DNA of 23,804 bases from Candidatus Kaiserbacteria bacterium (GCA_023267775.1 JAHFMQ010000005.1:1-23804), one strand, 5' to 3'. Shown: positions 1 through 7,941, counted from the first letter of the stretch. Numbers and translations: made by a program. The notes: generated from the letters alone by a model not told the origin.

Positions 1-1889
1 TTGCTGTAACCAGAGTACTTCGTTGCCGTGAGAGAAGACGAAGAAACCGTAATCGTGTTGCCAGATACAGTTGAAATGGCGCTGCCGATGCGGTCACCCG
101 AATTAACTCCTTCTGTATCAGCGACAGCGACTGAAACACCGACCAAGACGGTCTGTCCATTGGTCATCGATGTTCCGGCTGCTACCTTCGCATCGGAGTA
201 GATGTCCACAACCGCGACGGTACCGCGCTTGAGGATCATCTGTGAACCGAAGGTAAACGTAGTCGTACCACCGTTTGCAATGTCCTGGGTAGAGCCGATC
301 TGAACACCGTTCAAGAAGACTTTACCGTTATCAAGACCAGCCAAAGCGGAAGCTGTTGATGAGGCAGTAATCTGCTCAATCTTGAGGTCATCACCTGTTG
401 CACGGAACTCGAAGCTACCCCACTTTACGTTCGTTGCATCAACTGCGACGTTTGACGTAGGTGAGTTTGCTGCGCGAGTGACTGAAAGCGCAACGCCATC
501 AATACTATTCGCGGTAGCTGCGGTACCAGTAGTGATGTCCACTGCGGCGTTGAGATCAACGTCGATGAAGCGAACATCCGCTTCGCGGCGAATCTGGAAG
601 TCAAAGGTTTCCCCTGAACCACCGACGATGTCGCCCTGCACGCGGATTTCATTGCCGCCGGTCTCAAGACGAACTGGGTTCGCCGAAAGATCGAAGGTTA
701 CTTTCTTGCCAACCGTTCCTGAGACAGTAGCCCCAACCTGAGTTCCCTTAACGAGAAGTTTCAAGTTCTGGAAGTCCGCATCAACAGTCGAACCGCGGTT
801 CTCAAGCGTAATTGCTTTGAGCCATACTGCGCGAATTCCAACTGTTGCTGTGGTCTGGAAGAGTGTCGTGTCAGTTCCCGGCGAGAAGGTGCTGTTGCTT
901 GGAGTTATATTGCCGAGAGCAACTGTCGCAAGCGAAGCAGACGAGACCGTCTGTGTGTAGCTGTTTATCGGGAACGAGACAGATGAATCAAGCGTGCCAG
1001 TCGAGCTAAGTGCTGTGAGCTGGACACCGATTTGCTGGCCTGACGTAGAACCAGCGATGTCAGCGCGGACCGAAACAGTTACCATGCCACCTGCCGGAAC
1101 CGTGAAGATGCCGAGAGTGTCATTGAAGGTAAAGGTCGAGCTGCTGATACCTGCTGGGTCTGTGATACGAGCCTCACCCTTGAAGAGATAGACATTCGAA
1201 AGTGCTGAGTCCGTTGAAACGCCAATGCGCTTAAACGAAATGTTCGTCACTTTGACGTCTGCACCAGTTGGATTCGAGAAGGTGTACTTCGCGATTTCCC
1301 CTGTTGCTTGAGTCTGCACGAGTGCGACGTTATTCGGAGAATCCGGTGCGAGCATGACCTTGAGGCCGTTACCCGTTACTGGAGTCGTCGACGGGCCTGT
1401 TGAAGGGCCAGTCGATGGGCCAGTTGACGAGGTACCGCCGAATGCAGCGCGAGACTTGGCACCGAAGTAGCCAGCTGCAGGCGAAACGCCTGCTGCTTTT
1501 TGCCAAGCTATAACGCCAGCTTGCGTGAGCGAGCCAAAGTAGCCCGTCGCGTTTGCTGACATATAGCCACCCGCCTTAAGAGCATTCTGAAGGCAAGTGA
1601 CGTCTGCACCTGTCGAACCTGTCGTAAGGTCTTTTGTAAAGGAGCAAGCTGAAGACGACGGAGTTGTCGGCATCGAAGGCGTGCTTCCTGTGAGAGAGGC
1701 CTGTACGTTTGCGATCGTCGATGCGTCAGCACCGAACGAAGAAAGGAGCGAGAGGATCGATTGGATCTGCGAGCTCGTCAGAGCTGCCGCGTGCGCCATA
1801 GGCGCGAGCGAAAGCATTGATGTCGCCATTGCAAGACCAGTCGCTACTGCTGCAACCTTTGCGATCGCTTTTGTAGTTACTATTTGCAT
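1..1889 (-). CDS. Large secreted surface protein with peptidoglycan-binding domain (3' truncated)
   Basis: An open frame of 629 codons runs off the left edge without a stop. The ATG at 1889 is followed by a signal peptide: basic start, a hydrophobic core, and a likely cleavage site after AHA near residue 34. Residues ~80-151 form a PG_binding_1-like domain (TGSTGADVTCLQNALKAGGY, then GYFGSLTQAGV and GYFGAKSRAAF). A TGPS-repeat linker follows, then long Ser/Thr/Gly/Val-rich, beta-type sequence with repeated phrases such as 'GSTVDADFQNLKLLV' that look like stacked surface domains. The product is probably exported and anchored on the cell wall, as an S-layer or adhesin-like protein. No Shine-Dalgarno sequence is visible before the start. 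The PG-binding and signal-peptide calls are strong; the surface-layer role is inference, and the C-terminus is unseen. Confidence 0.88.
   Translation of the reverse strand, partial: MQIVTTKAIAKVAAVATGLAMATSMLSLAPMAHAAALTSSQIQSILSLLSSFGADASTIANVQASLTGSTPSMPTTPSSSACSFTKDLTTGSTGADVTCLQNALKAGGYMSANATGYFGSLTQAGVIAWQKAAGVSPAAGYFGAKSRAAFGGTSSTGPSTGPSTGPSTTPVTGNGLKVMLAPDSPNNVALVQTQATGEIAKYTFSNPTGADVKVTNISFKRIGVSTDSALSNVYLFKGEARITDPAGISSSTFTFNDTLGIFTVPAGGMVTVSVRADIAGSTSGQQIGVQLTALSSTGTLDSSVSFPINSYTQTVSSASLATVALGNITPSNSTFSPGTDTTLFQTTATVGIRAVWLKAITLENRGSTVDADFQNLKLLVKGTQVGATVSGTVGKKVTFDLSANPVRLETGGNEIRVQGDIVGGSGETFDFQIRREADVRFIDVDLNAAVDITTGTAATANSIDGVALSVTRAANSPTSNVAVDATNVKWGSFEFRATGDDLKIEQITASSTASALAGLDNGKVFLNGVQIGSTQDIANGGTTTFTFGSQMILKRGTVAVVDIYSDAKVAAGTSMTNGQTVLVGVSVAVADTEGVNSGDRIGSAISTVSGNTITVSSSSLTATKYSGYS
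1393..1428 (-). repeat. Three tandem 12-bp units encoding TGPS repeats
   Basis: Three consecutive 12-base units, each starting GGGCC on the plus strand, encode a repeated Thr-Gly-Pro-Ser linker between the peptidoglycan-binding domain and the beta-rich part of the surface protein. Such tracts can change in copy number by slippage. Confidence 0.7.
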
Positions 1890-2018
1890 AACAATTGTTA
1901 AGAATTTAGGGAGCACATAATAATTAAGTTTGTGAGAGCACGCGCACATTCACTTTCACACTACCCCACAGCGCGCGGTATCGACCAGCACGCCATGGGT
2001 TAGTTGGTAAGGGTTGAT

Positions 2019-2131
2019 GTCCAGCCCCACTTTTACTAATGACGTTCGTCATTAATGATGCGCGAGTGATTAAAGTTCAATGAAGAACTTCCACTTGCCA
2101 CTGAACCTCGTCAGTAAAAGTGGGGCTGGAC
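2019..2131. repeat. 113-nt multi-hairpin element closed by a perfect 19-bp inverted repeat
   Basis: The arms 2019-2037 (GTCCAGCCCCACTTTTACT) and 2113-2131 are exact reverse complements. Between them lie AATGAC-GTTC-GTCATT (2038-2053), AAGTTC-AATGAA-GAACTT (2073-2090) and ACTGA-ACCTCG-TCAGT (2100-2115, competing with the right arm by three bases). As RNA this would be a multibranched, cloverleaf-like fold. It could be a structured non-coding RNA, a small non-autonomous element with terminal inverted repeats, or a cruciform. No target-site duplication is evident. Confidence 0.7.
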
Positions 2132-2231
2132 TATTCATTTATCAAAGTACGCCCTTTCGGGAACACATAGAGTTCCCGTAAGGACTAAGGGTCAGTATAC
2201 AGCTGGGATTGGGATATTCCTCAGTGTTTAC

Positions 2232-2240
2232 TGTGGATAA
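2232..2240 (-). promoter_or_regulatory. DnaA-box consensus match
   Basis: The minus strand reads TTATCCACA, an exact match to the TTATNCACA DnaA-box consensus. Only one exact match was noticed in this gene-free region and no dnaA or dnaN gene is nearby, so this may be a regulatory DnaA site or a chance hit rather than part of an origin. Confidence 0.25.
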
Positions 2241-2261
2241 CAACAAGGTAAATAGGCACGT

Positions 2262-2285
2262 AAAATAGGCCGTTCCCGGCCTTTT
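2262..2285 (-). terminator. Intrinsic terminator downstream of the winged-helix gene
   Basis: Stem AGGCCG/CGGCCT (2267-2272 with 2277-2282) with a four-base loop. On the minus strand it is followed by ATTTT, about 100 bases past the stop of the winged-helix gene. On the plus strand TTTT also follows (2282-2285), so it could work in both directions. Confidence 0.6.
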
Positions 2286-2386
2286 CAATTACAGTACCTA
2301 TATCCCAGTCGATACCACGAGAGAGATGTTAGCAAATCTAACTAATGAAGTCAAAATTTCTGTTGGGTGACCGGAACCACCTGCAT

Positions 2387-3187
2387 TCATGTGTTTATTA
2401 GAGAATAGGTGCTCCAACGACGTTCTCCTTGTTTTACAACAATTCCTGCGCCAATAAGCGCAGTAAGCTCGCGCTGAATTGTTTTTTCAGAAACATCGCG
2501 AATAAGGGTTGAAATGTCTTTTATGCTTGCGCTGGCTTTATTTTTCATAACGGACAAAATAGCTTCACGTCTGTCCTTTATATTACTGTCCGATACATCT
2601 CTAATGTCCTTTAAATGTCCTTTATCAATACTTGACGAAGGAGCTGTGGGACGTCTTGGTACTACTGAGCTCGATTTGCGAACTGCAACGGATTCATTTC
2701 TGGCCGTACTCTTGGCAATCTCAGAGAGCGTTACTGTTTCATCGATTAGAAGTCGAGGTTCTTCGTAAGAAGCAATTTCTTGCAGCAAAATATGGGCTTC
2801 ATGGGCAATAATTTCAGTGTTCATGGGCGAAAGAAGCCCTCCTGTCCGCGCGATAGAAAGAATGGAAGAAAGCGCCAGAAGATCACGTGAGAGTGTGGCA
2901 CGAGCAACAAGAGGTGACTGCACGGCAGCATCGATTAATCCGATTGCAATTTGATCAATTCGGTTTCTCAAGGACACTGAACCAGCGAATGCCGGAGTTA
3001 CTAAGTGTAGTGCTTTTGCAAGACGTTCAGTCTTTTTGTAAATAAATACCCTTCTTATGTCCTTTTCAAAAACATTATTAAATATGCTTTTTTCTAAGAC
3101 AAAATCTTCACTATGCGCAACTTTATTCTTCGATTGAGTGTGTCGGATTTCAGTGTTTTGTCCTATATCTGATGTTCCGTGTCCCAT
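2387..3187 (-). CDS. Winged-helix (HTH) regulator of unknown target
   Basis: 266 codons. Residues ~30-160 are mostly helical and contain a run FNNVFEKDIRRVFIYKKTER. A Ser/Pro-rich linker follows (~165-200). Residues ~206-263 look like a DeoR/MarR-type winged helix: REAILSVMKNK, then ISTLIRDVSEKTIQRELTAL as the recognition helix region, and GIVVKQGERRWSTYSL as the wing. It is divergent from ftsK and has its own promoter and terminator, so it is probably a single-gene unit. The DNA-binding C-terminus is well supported; what it regulates cannot be told, though divergent ftsK and its own gene are natural candidates. The predicted transcript start is only a few bases before the ATG at 3187, so translation may be nearly leaderless. 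Confidence 0.8.
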   Translation of the reverse strand: MGHGTSDIGQNTEIRHTQSKNKVAHSEDFVLEKSIFNNVFEKDIRRVFIYKKTERLAKALHLVTPAFAGSVSLRNRIDQIAIGLIDAAVQSPLVARATLSRDLLALSSILSIARTGGLLSPMNTEIIAHEAHILLQEIASYEEPRLLIDETVTLSEIAKSTARNESVAVRKSSSVVPRRPTAPSSSIDKGHLKDIRDVSDSNIKDRREAILSVMKNKASASIKDISTLIRDVSEKTIQRELTALIGAGIVVKQGERRWSTYSLINT

Positions 3188-3199
3188 ATGTTATAGGGC

Positions 3200-3227
3200 A
3201 GTATACGTCTATGAGATGGGTGCGCAA
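3200..3227 (-). promoter_or_regulatory. Sigma70-type promoter of the winged-helix gene
   Basis: On the minus strand, TTGCGC (3227-3222), a 16-base spacer and TATACT (3205-3200). The expected transcription start lies about five bases before the ATG at 3187, leaving almost no leader. Confidence 0.5.
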
Positions 3228-3375
3228 GTCTTTTAGCACCAACACTCCTTACGGGCGTTTGATTCAATAGGTCTAAGACTTTAACGGATACCTCACTAAA
3301 CCCTTTTGGTGCGGTAATCCATGCATCGAAATCCGGCAATTTATCGTTATTTTCACTACGAATTTTGACGGGTGA

Positions 3376-3384
3376 TGTTACAAT
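3376..3384 (+). promoter_or_regulatory. Extended -10 promoter element of ftsK
   Basis: TGTTACAAT fits the TGnTATAAT extended -10 pattern. Transcription would start near 3391, about seven bases before the ftsK ATG at 3398, again nearly leaderless. No good -35 box is seen at the expected distance. TTGACG at 3365 lies downstream of where a -35 box would be needed. Confidence 0.4.
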
Positions 3385-3397
3385 AGCCACATACTAT

Positions 3398-5620
3398 ATG
3401 GCTCGAAAAAACGGTAACGGAAAGCGCGGACGCGGTCGTGAAGAAGATGTTAAAGAATACGATCTACTTGTACGATACGCCTCCGCAATCGTATTCCTTG
3501 CCGCAGGGGTTCTCCTCATGCTTGCGATATTTGGCGCCGCCGGTCCGGTCGGAGAGAGTGTGTTTGCGACGAGTTACGCCATAGTCGGTATCGGTGCATT
3601 CTTATTGCCGACTGTATTAATCTTGATCGGACTCTACGCAGGATTTGGTCGACCGACACTTGAGCCTCTAACCGCTTCCGGTCTACTTATTATCAGTGCT
3701 TCCGTACTTGCGTTTGCAGGACTCTTCCCTGATACGGATTTCGGCGGCATAGCCGGCAGCTGGGGAGCACAACTGCTCACCGGTTTTTTTGGATTTTGGG
3801 GTGCCATGGTGCTCTTGGTCGCAACTATTGCTATTGGTATCGCCATCATAAGTGATATTGAGGCGATCGGTATCTTCCTCGGTGAGAATATCCTGTCGCT
3901 ATGGGATCGTATGCGTTCTCGACGCGATCAGAATGAAGAAGATTTTGATGATGAGGAGCTTTCAGTGGTTGGCATACCCGAAGATGGTGAAGACGAAACA
4001 GAAGATGGAGATGTTGAGCCGGAACGAGTTGAGCATGAACCAGTCGTAACGGTTTTTAACCGTACGGAAGGTCGGCAAGGAACTGGTATTGCAAACTTTG
4101 ACGCGGAATACGAAGCGCCGCCGCTTTCAATACTTGGAGTAGATCGTGGTAAGCCGGGCGTCGGTGATATTAAAGCGAACGCAAATATCATAAAACGAAC
4201 ATTTCAAAACTTTGGCATCAATCTCGAGATGGATGAAGTTTCTGTAGGACCAACTGTTACCCGCTACGCAGTGAAGCCTGCTGAAGGTGTCCGTCTTTCA
4301 AAAATTGTTTCGCTTGCGAACAATCTTGAACTCGCGCTTGCGGCACATCCGGTTCGCATCGAGGCACCCATTCCAGGAAAATCATTGGTTGGCATTGAGG
4401 TGCCTAATACTGTAAAAGCAATGGTCGGCCTTGGCGGACTTCTTGGCGCGCCAGAATGGAGCGATAGTACGAAACCGCTCCTTGCGGCGCTTGGTCGAGA
4501 CATCGCTGGCACGCCGCACTATGTAAATATTTCGAAAATGCCGCACGGTCTTGTAGCTGGAGCAACGGGTTCAGGTAAGTCAGTTGCGATTCATGCAATT
4601 ATCACCTCCCTTCTCTACCGAAACGGTCCTAATCAACTCCGCTTTATCATGATTGATCCGAAGCGTGTCGAGCTCACCGCCTATAACGGCATTCCTCATC
4701 TTCTTACTCCAGTCATCACGGACCCAAAGAAAGCAATATTTTCTCTGAAGTGGGCGGCGAAAGAAATGGAACGCAGGTATGACATTCTCCAAAAAGAAAA
4801 AGTTCGCGATATCGATTCCTATCATACGAGCGTCTACGAGCCCGCTAAGAAGAACGATCCTGAAGACCGGCCTGAGGCACTTCCCTACATCGTAATAGTT
4901 ATAGATGAGTTGGCGGACATCATGCATAGCTTCCCACGAGAGCTTGAGGCCTCTATCGTGCGCTTAGCGCAGATGTCGCGGGCTGTCGGTATTCATTTGG
5001 TACTCTCCACACAACGACCATCAGTAAACGTGATCACTGGCCTTATCAAAGCAAACGTGCCGACACGCATGGCACTCCAAGTCGCATCCCAAATTGATTC
5101 GCGAACTATCCTTGATGGCTCAGGCGCTGAAACACTTCTTGGTGCAGGCGATATGCTCTACCTTTCAAGTGATATGCAAAAACCAGTGCGTATCCAAACT
5201 GCTTTTATTAGTGAAGGAGAAGTGAAGAAAGTCGTGAGTTATATCAGAAGTCATAATGCAGGAGATCTTTCAAGTATCGACTTCGGCGGTAGTGGCACTG
5301 GATCAACAAGTGAACCAAGTGATGTCATCGGACTCACGAGTGATAATTTTGATGACGAAGAAATTGACGATGATCTTTACGCTGACGCTCGAACTGCAGT
5401 CGAAGAGGCTGGACGCGCATCGACCTCATACCTGCAACGGAAGTTAAAAATTGGCTACTCACGAGCCGCACGGCTCATGGATGTACTTGAAGCAAAAGGT
5501 GTCATCGGTCCCGCAGACGGATCTAAACCTCGTGAAATACTTACCGTTCAGTCCGTCGGGAAAAAAAGTGAATCGTTTGGTATGGATGAGGAGCCTGATC
5601 ATACCGACCAATCATTTTAA
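3398..5620 (+). CDS. ftsK: DNA translocase FtsK/SpoIIIE
   Basis: 740 aa. This is the septum-anchored ATPase that pumps chromosomal DNA through the closing division site. Four hydrophobic segments occupy roughly residues 20-170, followed by an acidic linker (~175-225). Then comes the alpha/beta motor core: NFGINLEMDEVSVGPTVTRY, Walker A GATGSGKS (~388-395) and Walker B IVIVIDE (~498-504). The C-terminal winged-helix gamma domain (TSYLQRKLKIGYSRAARLMD) is the part that reads polar DNA motifs and contacts Xer recombinase in known members. The start at ATG 3398 (MARKNGNGKRGRG) is preferred over the in-frame TTG at 3365, which falls in the promoter region. The stop is separated from the next ATG by a single base, so ftsK, the Ig-like gene and recA probably form an operon. 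The linker is short compared with E. coli FtsK. Confidence 0.96.
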   Translation: MARKNGNGKRGRGREEDVKEYDLLVRYASAIVFLAAGVLLMLAIFGAAGPVGESVFATSYAIVGIGAFLLPTVLILIGLYAGFGRPTLEPLTASGLLIISASVLAFAGLFPDTDFGGIAGSWGAQLLTGFFGFWGAMVLLVATIAIGIAIISDIEAIGIFLGENILSLWDRMRSRRDQNEEDFDDEELSVVGIPEDGEDETEDGDVEPERVEHEPVVTVFNRTEGRQGTGIANFDAEYEAPPLSILGVDRGKPGVGDIKANANIIKRTFQNFGINLEMDEVSVGPTVTRYAVKPAEGVRLSKIVSLANNLELALAAHPVRIEAPIPGKSLVGIEVPNTVKAMVGLGGLLGAPEWSDSTKPLLAALGRDIAGTPHYVNISKMPHGLVAGATGSGKSVAIHAIITSLLYRNGPNQLRFIMIDPKRVELTAYNGIPHLLTPVITDPKKAIFSLKWAAKEMERRYDILQKEKVRDIDSYHTSVYEPAKKNDPEDRPEALPYIVIVIDELADIMHSFPRELEASIVRLAQMSRAVGIHLVLSTQRPSVNVITGLIKANVPTRMALQVASQIDSRTILDGSGAETLLGAGDMLYLSSDMQKPVRIQTAFISEGEVKKVVSYIRSHNAGDLSSIDFGGSGTGSTSEPSDVIGLTSDNFDDEEIDDDLYADARTAVEEAGRASTSYLQRKLKIGYSRAARLMDVLEAKGVIGPADGSKPREILTVQSVGKKSESFGMDEEPDHTDQSF

Positions 5621-5621
5621 T

Positions 5622-5948
5622 ATGACCAAGTATGTGACCTTTGCAGTTCTCATTAGCCTTGTGAGTTATGGTCTTGTAGAAGCTTGGCCACTCATGATAG
5701 GTCCTACCCTTTCTATCGAGTCCCCAACTAATAACGAATCCTCTCCCGACGGCATTGTGACTATTAAAGGAAAAGCTGAGCGAGCAGCGGAGCTGACGCT
5801 TGATGGCGCACCAATCCTTCATGAAGAGGACGGTAGTTTTTCGCTTATTCTTACATTTCCCCGTGGAGGATCTATACTTACCTTCAGGGCCACTGATCGG
5901 TTCGGGAGGTCGTTGACTTCCACGCGGAATATTTTCGTACCGGGATAA
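5622..5948 (+). CDS. Small membrane-anchored protein with one Ig-like domain
   Basis: 108 aa. The start chosen is the ATG one base after the ftsK stop; an in-frame upstream ATG at 5451 lies deep inside ftsK and is unlikely. Residues ~3-27 form a hydrophobic signal anchor (YVTFAVLISLVSYGLVEAW). The rest is an extracytoplasmic beta domain with the pattern ESPTNN...GIVTIKGKAE...LTLDGAPI...DGSFSLILTFPRGG...TFRATDRFGRS, typical of bacterial Ig-like modules found in adhesins and glycosidases. It has no catalytic motif. Its place between ftsK and recA suggests co-transcription, but a function in division or repair would be guesswork. Confidence 0.75.
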   Translation: MTKYVTFAVLISLVSYGLVEAWPLMIGPTLSIESPTNNESSPDGIVTIKGKAERAAELTLDGAPILHEEDGSFSLILTFPRGGSILTFRATDRFGRSLTSTRNIFVPG

Positions 5949-5979
5949 ACCTTCACTTAGCGCTTAATAATCACATTGT

Positions 5980-7029
5980 ATGGCCTTCAAAAAATCAGCG
6001 AAAGAGAAAGTGTTAAAGACTGTTGCAGCGGCAAGCGTTAATAAAGATGAAAGACAAAAATCAATTGAACAAGCCTTAAAAGAAATTCGCACGAAATTCG
6101 GCGATGAAGCTATTGCGACCTATGGCACAGGAACTCCGCAAAAAATTCCTTCCATATCAACCGGGTCAATTGGTCTTGATGCGATTCTTGGCATCGGAGG
6201 TCTTCCCCGCGGACGCATCATTGAAATATTTGGACCTGAGTCCTCAGGCAAAACCACGCTCGCACTCCATGTTATTGCCGAAGCACAAAAAGCTGGAGGT
6301 ATCGCGGCATTCATCGATGCTGAGCACGCGCTTGATCCTGAATACGCCCAACGTATCGGTGTAAAACTTCCTGAACTTCTGATCTCGCAACCAGATACCG
6401 GGGAACAAGCGCTTGATATCGTCGAGAGTCTCGTAAGAAGCGGAAATGTCGATGTGGTGGTCGTCGACTCCGTTGCAGCGCTCACACCAAAAGATGAGAT
6501 CGAAGGAGAAATGGGCCAGCAACATATGGGCAAGCAAGCACGGCTTATGAGCCAGGCGCTTCGGAAACTTACGGCAATCGCGGCGCGCAGTAAGACTATT
6601 GTAATCTTCATTAATCAAATCCGTATGCAGATAGGCGTCATGTTCGGTAATCCTGAGACGACTCCCGGAGGTAAAGCGCTTAAGTTCTACACTTCCGTGC
6701 GGCTTGATATTCGCCGTATCGCGTCAATAAAGAAAGGGGAGGAAGTAGTTGGTGGCCGTGTTCGTGTAAAGGTAGTTAAAAACAAAGTTGCCGCTCCCTT
6801 TAAAACCACTGAATTTGATCTGCTCTATAACGAAGGCATCAGCCGCGAGGGCGAACTTATTGCGCTTGGCGAAAAATACGAAATTATCTCGAAGAGTGGC
6901 GCATCCTACAAAATGGGTGAGGTTTCGCTTGGCAAGGGCTATGACGCAACGCGAGTGTTCCTGCGGGAGAATAAACCAATTTCAAAAGACCTTCTGAAAC
7001 AGATCCAGGGGAAGTTACAAGACGATTAA
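5980..7029 (+). CDS. recA: Recombinase RecA
   Basis: 349 aa, normal length. RecA is the ATP-dependent strand-exchange filament protein of homologous recombination and the SOS response. It carries Walker A GPESSGKT (residues ~85-92), Walker B VDVVVVDSVAAL, the loop-1 region GEMGQQHMGKQARLMSQALR, FINQIRMQIGVMFGNPETT with loop 2, and GGKALKFYTSVRLDIRR. No intein is present. The C-terminal tail is short and ends QIQGKLQDD. It starts 31 bases after the upstream small gene with no Shine-Dalgarno sequence. Its stop codon overlaps that of the convergent membrane-protein gene by four bases, and no terminator hairpin separates them. Confidence 0.98.
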   Translation: MAFKKSAKEKVLKTVAAASVNKDERQKSIEQALKEIRTKFGDEAIATYGTGTPQKIPSISTGSIGLDAILGIGGLPRGRIIEIFGPESSGKTTLALHVIAEAQKAGGIAAFIDAEHALDPEYAQRIGVKLPELLISQPDTGEQALDIVESLVRSGNVDVVVVDSVAALTPKDEIEGEMGQQHMGKQARLMSQALRKLTAIAARSKTIVIFINQIRMQIGVMFGNPETTPGGKALKFYTSVRLDIRRIASIKKGEEVVGGRVRVKVVKNKVAAPFKTTEFDLLYNEGISREGELIALGEKYEIISKSGASYKMGEVSLGKGYDATRVFLRENKPISKDLLKQIQGKLQDD

Positions 7030-7352
7030 CCGAGCACTGGCACGAGCGCCGACGAAATAGTTCGAGCAGTTTCTCGAGCTAGGTAGATAACCGACGCAAG
7101 TGTGAAGACTGTAAGCGCCTGAACTATCGTGCGTGTATGGCTGAATGCTGCCAAATAGAAATGTGGGAGTTGGAGAAAGTCCTGCGGTGCATTCTGAAAT
7201 ACACGAGCAACCCATACCTCCCTTCCAATACCCCATAGGGTAAGTATGAGGATCAGCGAAGCGATAGTTTCCATGGAGACAAGTGGCCGGAGCGTGCGTA
7301 TGATACGCACACGACGCATGACCGTACGCTCAATGGGTGAAGGATTATTCAT
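7026..7352 (-). CDS. Two-helix membrane protein coupled to the sigma factor gene (possible anti-sigma)
   Basis: 108 aa from ATG 7352, or 113 aa from the in-frame ATG at 7367; both overlap the end of the sigma gene (by 8 or 23 bases), so translational coupling is likely. A basic N-terminal segment (RTVMRRVRIIRTLRPL) precedes one transmembrane helix (ETIASLILILTLWGIG) and a second (TIVQALTVFTLASVIYLA). I recognise no family. Position directly behind an ECF-like sigma gene is where membrane anti-sigma factors are usually encoded, but the classic zinc-binding anti-sigma motif (HxxxCxxC) is absent, so this is context-based inference. Its stop codon overlaps the recA stop from the opposite strand. 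Confidence 0.65.
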   Translation of the reverse strand: MNNPSPIERTVMRRVRIIRTLRPLVSMETIASLILILTLWGIGREVWVARVFQNAPQDFLQLPHFYLAAFSHTRTIVQALTVFTLASVIYLARETARTISSALVPVLG

Positions 7353-7941
7353 AATGTTGCTTGTCATATATTTGTTTAAATAGTTTTTTCGCACGATGAA
7401 TCCTGGTTTTTACGGCAGGAATTGAAAGGTTCTCTACCTCGGCGATCTCTTCCTGGCTCTTGCCCTCAATGAACTGTAACCGCAATATCTTTGCTGCGGT
7501 TTCAGGGAGTTTTGAAAGCGCCGCAAGCACTTCACTCCGAAGTGATAAATCTTCAAGGAATTCGGCCCGAGAGTCCGGTAATGACTCATAGTGTTCGGGA
7601 AGAAGATCTGCTCGTTTCCCTCGCTCTGTAGTTATAGTGCGATATTTCGTATATGCCACACGATTGAGAATGGTGTATGCCCATGAGGAGAAACTGGCAC
7701 CCTCTTGAGGATGATATTTATCCGCATAGAGATACATCTTCGTAAAAGCGTCTTGCACCGCTTCCTCCGCATCCTCCGGAGAGAACAGGATGGTACGGGC
7801 GCGCCGTAAAAGAGGCACTTCGTACCGACGCACCAGGACGGAAAAGAGCTCCGGTTCTTTAGTCACCCGCACGATTACCTCGGCGTCTGAGAGCGCGTTT
7901 ATGTCCTCTAGAGTTGAAAAACTCATAATGCCCTGTATCAT
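7345..7941 (-). CDS. ECF-like RNA polymerase sigma factor (sigma70 family)
   Basis: 198 aa from ATG 7941; ATG 7926 (MSFSTLEDINALSD) is an equally plausible start giving 193 aa. Region sigma2 spans ~32-100 (ELFSVLVRRYEVPLLRRA, then SPEDAEEAVQDAFTKMY and FSSWAYTILNRVAYTKYR) and recognises the -10 element. Region sigma4 spans ~137-190 (LPETAAKILRLQFIEGKS, then SQEEIAEVENLSIPAVKTRI) with the helix-turn-helix for the -35 element. Regions 1 and 3 are missing, as in ECF or group 4 sigma factors. It is divergent from efp across a 153-base spacer and overlaps the downstream membrane-protein gene, suggesting a sigma/regulator pair. The stimulus and regulon cannot be read from the sequence. Confidence 0.93.
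   Translation of the reverse strand: MIQGIMSFSTLEDINALSDAEVIVRVTKEPELFSVLVRRYEVPLLRRARTILFSPEDAEEAVQDAFTKMYLYADKYHPQEGASFSSWAYTILNRVAYTKYRTITTERGKRADLLPEHYESLPDSRAEFLEDLSLRSEVLAALSKLPETAAKILRLQFIEGKSQEEIAEVENLSIPAVKTRIHRAKKLFKQIYDKQHYE

Larger units (their letters stand above)
1890..2386. other. Gene-free region rich in inverted repeats
   Basis: About 500 bases without a plausible gene, between the surface-protein start and the stop of the winged-helix gene. It holds the 19-bp-stem element at 2019-2131, a 7-bp hairpin CGGGAAC/GTTCCCG at 2158-2178, a DnaA-box match at 2232-2240, a terminator hairpin at 2262-2285 and a small hairpin GTTAG/CTAAC at 2329-2343. A TATTAT about 26 bases upstream of the surface-protein ATG could be a -10 box for that gene, but no convincing -35 was found. 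No tRNA T-arm, RNase P, tmRNA or SRP RNA signature was recognised. Confidence 0.6.

Noticed and set aside
382..741. Plus-strand frame of 119 codons at the left edge
   Set aside because: Shadow of the surface-protein gene, whose signal peptide and peptidoglycan-binding domain are clear on the other strand.
1890..2386. tmRNA, RNase P RNA, SRP RNA or Xer/dif site
   Set aside because: None of their conserved core sequences was found in this region on either strand.
3163..3390. 75-codon minus-strand frame upstream of the winged-helix gene
   Set aside because: It begins at the ftsK promoter, covers the winged-helix promoter, and has no domain or Shine-Dalgarno sequence; this is a divergent promoter region.
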